The notes under the pieces were generated by a model that made no database searches, was not told where the DNA came from, and saw only the letters and a list, made by a program, of their open reading frames with translations. The position numbers and the translations under genes were made by a program. From NCBI GenBank assembly GCA_026008535.1, contig BRKX01000014.1, forward strand, positions 54,485,006 to 54,549,005: a stretch of 64,000 nt of DNA, read 5' to 3'. Each line of letters begins with the position of its first letter. Positions within the stretch are counted from its first letter, which is position 1. This DNA comes from Perilla frutescens (taxonomy: Eukaryota > Streptophyta > Magnoliopsida > Lamiales > Lamiaceae). Of this stretch, positions 59,182 to 64,000 are shown in pieces.

Positions 59182-59189
59182 TATATATA
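59182..59189 (-). promoter_or_regulatory. TATA box of argininosuccinate synthase
   Basis: tatatata, about 30 bp upstream of a likely transcription start near 59150 on the minus strand. A CT-rich leader, (CT)n on the gene strand near 59105, follows. Confidence 0.5.
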
Positions 59190-60327
59190 CTGTCATGTCA
59201 TCCCATGATTGGATTCTAAATTCTAATCACATGTTACTTCTAAATTATTATTATAATTTAAAAATAAAAATAAAAATAAAATTTTACACGTGTGTTTGCC
59301 CTTTTCTTTCTAGAGGTAAATTTTTAAATAGCTATTTTGATTTAATAAAAAAATGTTTCTAGGCATTATTTAAAAAAAATATTTCTAACCACTTGGACAA
59401 AATGACCCTCTGTCGTGCAACAATGTAAAATCTGAATGCCGCACGAATAGACTTAGTCGTGTAACTCCATTCATGTAGTAGTGTAAATTTAAATTATTCC
59501 ATGACTATGCTCAGTCGTGTACTCTCAATTCGTACAATAATATATAAATTTATAATGTTGTACTGCTACACGATCATATTTCACCCGTGCATCCAAATAA
59601 TGCACTCTAGTCGTGTAACTCACAATTTTATGAAGAGTTTATTAAGTATTTTCGGCAAAAAAACGGCTATAAATATTATTTTTTAAAAAAAAATTAAAGA
59701 GTTGGAGCAGTAAATGCAACATGAATTATAAAAAGTAATCCCATTTTAATTTATAATTGGTGTCATTGCTCATGCCTCATACTATATTATAATGAGCGAG
59801 AAAGTAAAATATGTTAGAAAAATACAAATTAATCGGATGGTATATTTGTCACATTTTTTAATTTTTATTGTAAAATGTAAAACATCAATCTTTCTGAAAT
59901 TAGGAATTAATAATTTGATGATTATTAAATAATTTTAAATTGATGGTATCAATGACATCACTGAACCTCCTCTTCCAAATGTAGAACGTAACATCCCAAA
60001 TAAATAATGTATACCTCCTCTTCCAAATGTAGAACGTGACATCCCGAATAAATAATGTACATATACATGCATCCATCATCATTAGTCTTTTTACATTAAC
60101 CAAGCAAAAAAATAATGTGGAATATATACTTCCATAATTACATTAACATAGTACAAAACCTCTAATTTTTCCTAAACTTAATTTATCATATTAGTTATAT
60201 GGAAATAATTTTATCAATGTTGTATTATAAATTGCAAAGTTTGTAGAATTGCAATAACCTATAAATTACATTATGAAGAATATGTGATGTAATAAAATAA
60301 TAAATATTTTCGTATTTTTCATCCTAG

Positions 60328-60377
<50 letters not shown>

Positions 60378-61086
60378 AAGGAGAGAAGTCAAGATCCATC
60401 TAAGCTCTCTCTCTATATCCAAGGAGAGAAGTCCAGATCTACTTATTTAAAATACATTGATACAATTTTGGAGTGATTCAGAGGAATTCGAGACCATAAT
60501 ATTATTTTATAAGGTATTCTATCTTATTTCTTTTAACATCTCTGTGGTTGACGAATGGAATTGTGTATCATTGTTTGAATGCCCAATTTATGCACATAAT
60601 TTGTTGTGAATGTTTTACAAAATACGTTGTTTCTGTAATTTGTAATTATATTTTCTATAATTTATGTTATAGAATAGATATTAGTGCGTAAAAATCGATC
60701 TTCTGTCTCTACAATACTCGTGTAAAATTGTAGTATTTTTTTATAAATTTTATGTATTTTTGAATTTTCTCAAACTGTGAGCATGATGTTATATGTGTGT
60801 TAAAATCCAATTTGACAGTGGTGCTATTTAAGGTTAAGTTAATTTCGCTAATTTTTTTGTAAGTATAACACTGTTCATTTTAATAGGTTTTTATTTAAAT
60901 TTTTTTATAATAAGCCTCACTGCATTACATTTAAATTAAACGAGTTTCATCACTATAGCATAAGTTACAATAAGATGGTATTTCTAAGAGTTATGATATT
61001 TTGATTACAGTTAAAACTCAAGACGTAAATGATATAATAAAATATTCTAGCATTGAGAAGTTTTTCTATAGAGCTATCAGGAATGC
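59190..61086. other. Intergenic region with decayed repeats
   Basis: AT-rich. It holds a probable hairpin remnant at about 59325-59680 (gctattttgattt against aaaaacggctataaat), a tandem 46-bp duplication at 59965-60059 (acctcctcttccaaatgtag twice), a (TA)n run at about 60336-60374, and a duplicated block tccaaggagagaagtc on the right of that run (60376 and 60417). No gene is seen. Confidence 0.5.
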
Positions 61087-61094
61087 ATTCCAAC

Positions 61095-62513
61095 TAGGTC
61101 TGAGCAAAACCGACCCTAAACCGAAAAATCGAATCGAACCGGTGAGTTTGGTTCGGTTTGGTGAGTCGAAACTTCGATTCGGCTTCGGTTTTGGAAAGGG
61201 GAACCAATTTTACTTCGGTTCGGTTTCGGTTTAGACCTCAAAAAACCAATAAAAATCGAACCGAACCGAAATAATAATAAATTAATTATATACAGCCCAA
61301 GAAGCCCCCGGGCCCAGATCTGTAAAGAAATTCAATAATATGCAGCCGAGCCCAAGCCCAATTCTAATATTAGTAATTGATAATTCAGTATAATAAAAAA
61401 AAAAACTAATTCTAATTTCTAAAATCTGAAAAACTCAAAAACCTCATTCTAGAATCCCCAAATCTGTAAAGAGTATCGTTCTCGACTCTCTCCTCCGTCA
61501 AGTCTCATCATCGCCGAACACGCAGCACTGCAGCACCAGCAACAATAGCTCCAGCCTCCATGCTCCCTCCATCTCACACCAGCAACTAGAGAAGGCTGAG
61601 AAGCTAGCGGCTCGTCGTGGTCGATTCGCAGCAGCAGCAGTAGACTGAAGTACAAGTGCCGACTCGAAGGACGGCAGCAGCAGCACAAGTGTAGAGGCTC
61701 TGTTACGCGAAGCAGTGAAGCACCATTTCTTCACGCTCGATTCCACGATTCCCGACGAGGCGACGACCGGTAAGCTAAAACTCATTTTCTTCTCTTATTT
61801 CTGCGATTTCGTTCGTTTTGATCTACCAAAATTGTTTGAAGAGAGAGAAAGAATTTAGCATGATTTTTGAGCAGGACATATCTATTCTACGTGAATTTTG
61901 ATTTTTGATAGTTATTCATTTTTTAAATGTGTACATGGTGGCTGTTGTAGTAATGTTCTAGTTTATAATCCATGTGAATACATTTGTGCTATTTCATCGA
62001 GGATTTGTGTTGCTTGTTCTAAAAAATGGTGATCCTGTTTTTTTATCCAGTAATGTCGATTACAAAATAAACCAAGCATTTCACATTTGATTGCAAATAC
62101 CTTTAAGCAATCCAAAACATCTAGGTAGAGCTGGAGTCCTATTTGATTGATTTATTTAACCTAAACATTTGCAGACATGGATTTTGATTTTTTAGGAGGA
62201 TTCATTATTTCATTGATTTATTTATAAACATCATTATTCTTTTGGGGGTGGAAGGTTTTTTTTTTTTTTTTTTTTTCTGTTGTAAATCACTATTTGATTC
62301 GTTGTTGTTAAGCTTTTTGAAGTAGATTTCATGCCTAGCTCTTATCGGTTTGGACCGAACCGATCGAACCGAATCGGTTTGATCGGTTTCGGTTTTGGTT
62401 CGGTCAAGACATATAATCGGTTCGGTTTCGGTCTCAAAAAAAGAAATTCGGTTTTTATCGGTTTTTGCTTTTTGGTTCGGTTCGGTTCGGTCCGGACAGT
62501 TTGCTCAGGCCTA
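61095..62513. mobile_element. hAT-type element, 1.42 kb, with gene-like interior
   Basis: Starts taggtctgagcaaaaccgac and ends gtttgctcaggccta. A perfect 8-bp duplication attccaac flanks it (61087-61094 and 62514-62521). Both subterminal zones are full of ggttcggtt or its complement. The interior (about 61440-61770) is GC-richer, with CAG-rich text and a clean splice donor (gacgaccg/gtaagc at about 61770). This looks like a non-coding 5' exon and first intron. No transposase frame is visible. Confidence 0.88.
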
Positions 62514-63115
62514 ATTCCAACATATTTATATAGAATGGAAGCATGCATAATATGACACATACTGTCCAAATTCCCGAAAATAGAAGACTAATTTAAACTT
62601 GAGTAATTATAGTAGTTGACTGATTAATCTTCTTTATGTCGTTGTACTTACTGGTTAGTAATATCATATATTTGTATATGTGCATCCTTTTTGTATATTG
62701 ATGAATGTTGCATGAGTGATGAATACTGGTTCTGAATTTGAATCTTGTAATCTGCATTTGTTATAAGTTTCCTATTGTTGTTGTGAATATACCTTTGCGC
62801 ACGGGCAACCACATTTTTTGTGTCTGAAAATTGAGTTTTTAACTTAAGATAAGAAACCATCTTTTGGAGTTTGATATATAATGTTTATATAAAAATGAAT
62901 ACTGGAAAAAAATACATACCTCATTTGTAATCATATTCTTAGTTGACTGTCAAATTTTTTTCCATGCGCAGGACTCCGTAGCAGGGGATCGCAGCAGGGG
63001 ATAATTCAGGCTCGACTGGTTCTGGATCGGGTTATTGCATTTTTTACGCCATTCATTTGTATTTTTATTACAGGTTGAACCGACTGTAAGTTAATATTAA
63101 TAATAATTAAAAGAA

Positions 63116-63211
63116 AAGAGAATACCCTTCTTCCCCACGCCCCCCCGCAGACTGCAGTCGCCGATTTCGCTTTCTTCCGCCTTCTTTCCCCGTCACCTTT
63201 GCCGTCTTCCA
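63116..63211 (+). other. Probable 5' UTR exon of the HIT zinc-finger gene
   Basis: A CT-rich, AT-poor stretch (ccttcttccccacgcc to gccgtcttccag) ends at a good donor gtatga (63212). It precedes an acceptor tgctgcag at 63760 and the coding exon. The intron between holds a hAT-like gagctcg-rich piece (63478-63703). Confidence 0.5.
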
Positions 63212-63477
63212 GGTATGACTATAAATTTACTGGATTGGTTTTGTTTTGGTCCTTTCCTTTTTATTTAATTATGTTCGCGAGTTTATTTCATTGGTTGTTC
63301 AATCGAGAGTAAGTTCACTGTAGTATTAGTATATCGTGTAGTATATTCTTTTGTACATTCTCTGTAGCCTGTAGTAGTAGTTTAATGTGCTCAGTACCTT
63401 CATAATCGAATTAGTAAGGTGCAGTCGTTTTCCTATCGTTCAATTGTTTCTTGCGAGTTTTTGGTTTATTGATCAGT

Positions 63478-63703
63478 AAAGCGAGCTCGAGCTCGAAAAA
63501 GTATATTCAACGAGCTTTTTGTCAAGCTTCAGCTCCAAACCGGATTCCAACATAACGAATATTATCGAGCATTTCATGAGCCAGGCTCAATCCAGATTCG
63601 AACATAACGAATATTAACTGAGCCAAGCTCGAACAAGAGGAAAAAAGTTCGAATCGAGCTCGAACATCAGAGTGTTCTGCTTTGCTCGGTTTGTTTACAG
63701 CCC
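63478..63703. mobile_element. Partial gagctcg-type hAT remnant
   Basis: Contains gcgagctcgagctcgaaa, a duplicated tccagattcgaacataacg or ttccaacataacgaatatta block, and the end ggtttgtttacagccc typical of the family at 15062 and 18384. No target duplication is visible. Confidence 0.55.
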
Positions 63704-63789
63704 AACACAAGAGCAAAACACACAGCAATTGACCTGAAGCCCTTTCTCTGTTATGCTGCAGAGCTCTGAACCGTAGACCCAATTATACA

Positions 63790-63863
63790 ATGGGACCAAA
63801 AAAATGTTAAGTGTGTGAAGATGCACAGCCAAAATACAAATGTCCCACTTGCTTAATAACCTA
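63790..63863 (+). pseudogene. HIT-type zinc-finger protein, first coding exon with nonsense codon (partial)
   Basis: The frame reads MGPKKC, then TAA at 63808-63810, then VCEDAQPKYKCPTCLIT, ending at a donor (aaccta/gtaagtt). This matches the start of plant ZNHIT3-like proteins, where the sixth-residue Cys is followed by a basic or acidic residue and VC. The zinc ligands C-x2-C and C-x2-C are present on both sides of the stop. HIT zinc fingers serve in box C/D snoRNP assembly and chromatin complexes. The remaining exons lie beyond the window, so I cannot tell whether the rest is intact. No other AUG in this frame precedes the exon end. Confidence 0.65.
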
Positions 63864-64000
63864 GTAAGTTAATCTCATGTTTTTTTTTTTGTGTGTGCGC
63901 GTGTGTGAATTTGTTTTGAAAGAATTTTGTTTTCAACTTAATTTCCACAATTATTAGTAATTGATCATGAGTTTATGGTGAATTCTGGTGATGGCTTGAA

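Noticed and set aside
61449..61785. Minus-strand frames inside the hAT element
   Set aside because: They are Ser/Ala/Leu-biased translations of a CAG-rich stretch; the splice donor and composition fit the plus strand as a non-coding exon instead.
1..64000. tRNA, rRNA, snoRNA or miRNA genes
   Set aside because: I saw no clear tRNA A and B boxes with a cloverleaf, no rRNA text, and hairpins found are all explained by MITE arms. A covariance-model scan would be needed to exclude snoRNAs in introns.

Overview
The window is nuclear DNA from a flowering plant. Evidence for this is intron-rich genes with GT-AG junctions, plant-only proteins (CP12, a GRAS regulator, a CrRLK1L receptor kinase, an S1-group bZIP with its sucrose-control uORF, plastid ClpP5), AT-rich intergenic DNA and many miniature inverted-repeat transposons (MITEs). 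Protein wording and gene structure fit a core eudicot. An asterid such as a member of Lamiales is my guess, not something I can prove from the sequence. No bacterial, organellar or viral segment is visible.

Layout: 177-8378 (-) VPS51 tethering-complex subunit, 20 exons. 12247-12663 (+) bZIP53-like transcription factor with a leader intron and uORFs. 13457-13834 (-) CP12. 15733-17572 (+) a two-exon secreted or membrane protein of unknown function. 19592-21175 (-) GRAS protein. 25094-25966 (-) unknown multi-pass membrane protein. 28350-31177 (-) plastid protease subunit ClpP5, 9 exons. 35816-38479 (-) intronless CrRLK1L (FERONIA/ANXUR-type) receptor kinase. 40194-53446 (+) NOMO-like ER membrane protein, 27 exons. 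54682-55282 (+) broken WRN-like 3'-5' exonuclease. 55889-59155 (-) argininosuccinate synthase. 63116-63863 (+) the start of a HIT zinc-finger gene with a nonsense codon, cut by the window edge. For each multi-exon model I checked that exon lengths sum to a multiple of three.

The genes do not form one pathway. Several are plastid or energy linked (CP12, ClpP5, argininosuccinate synthase, the sugar-regulated bZIP) and several belong to the secretory system (VPS51, NOMO, CrRLK1L). I read this as ordinary plant gene order, not a cluster.

The spaces between genes are rich in transposons with readable target-site duplications: hAT-type (8 bp), Mutator-type (9-10 bp), Stowaway (TA), Tourist/Harbinger (TTA), and a LINE 3' end. 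Several are nested, so their order of insertion can be read. The most notable observations are: (1) a possible plastid transit peptide on argininosuccinate synthase whose exon is open and in frame but has no AUG, with a CUG in fair context; (2) the conserved sucrose-control peptide upstream of the bZIP; (3) the exonuclease copy that has both a frameshift and lost catalytic residues; (4) a 2.66-kb Mutator-type element filled with short palindromic repeats; (5) NotI-type GC-rich palindromes inside a Tourist element that sits in a Stowaway element; (6) the nonsense codon in the HIT zinc-finger gene.
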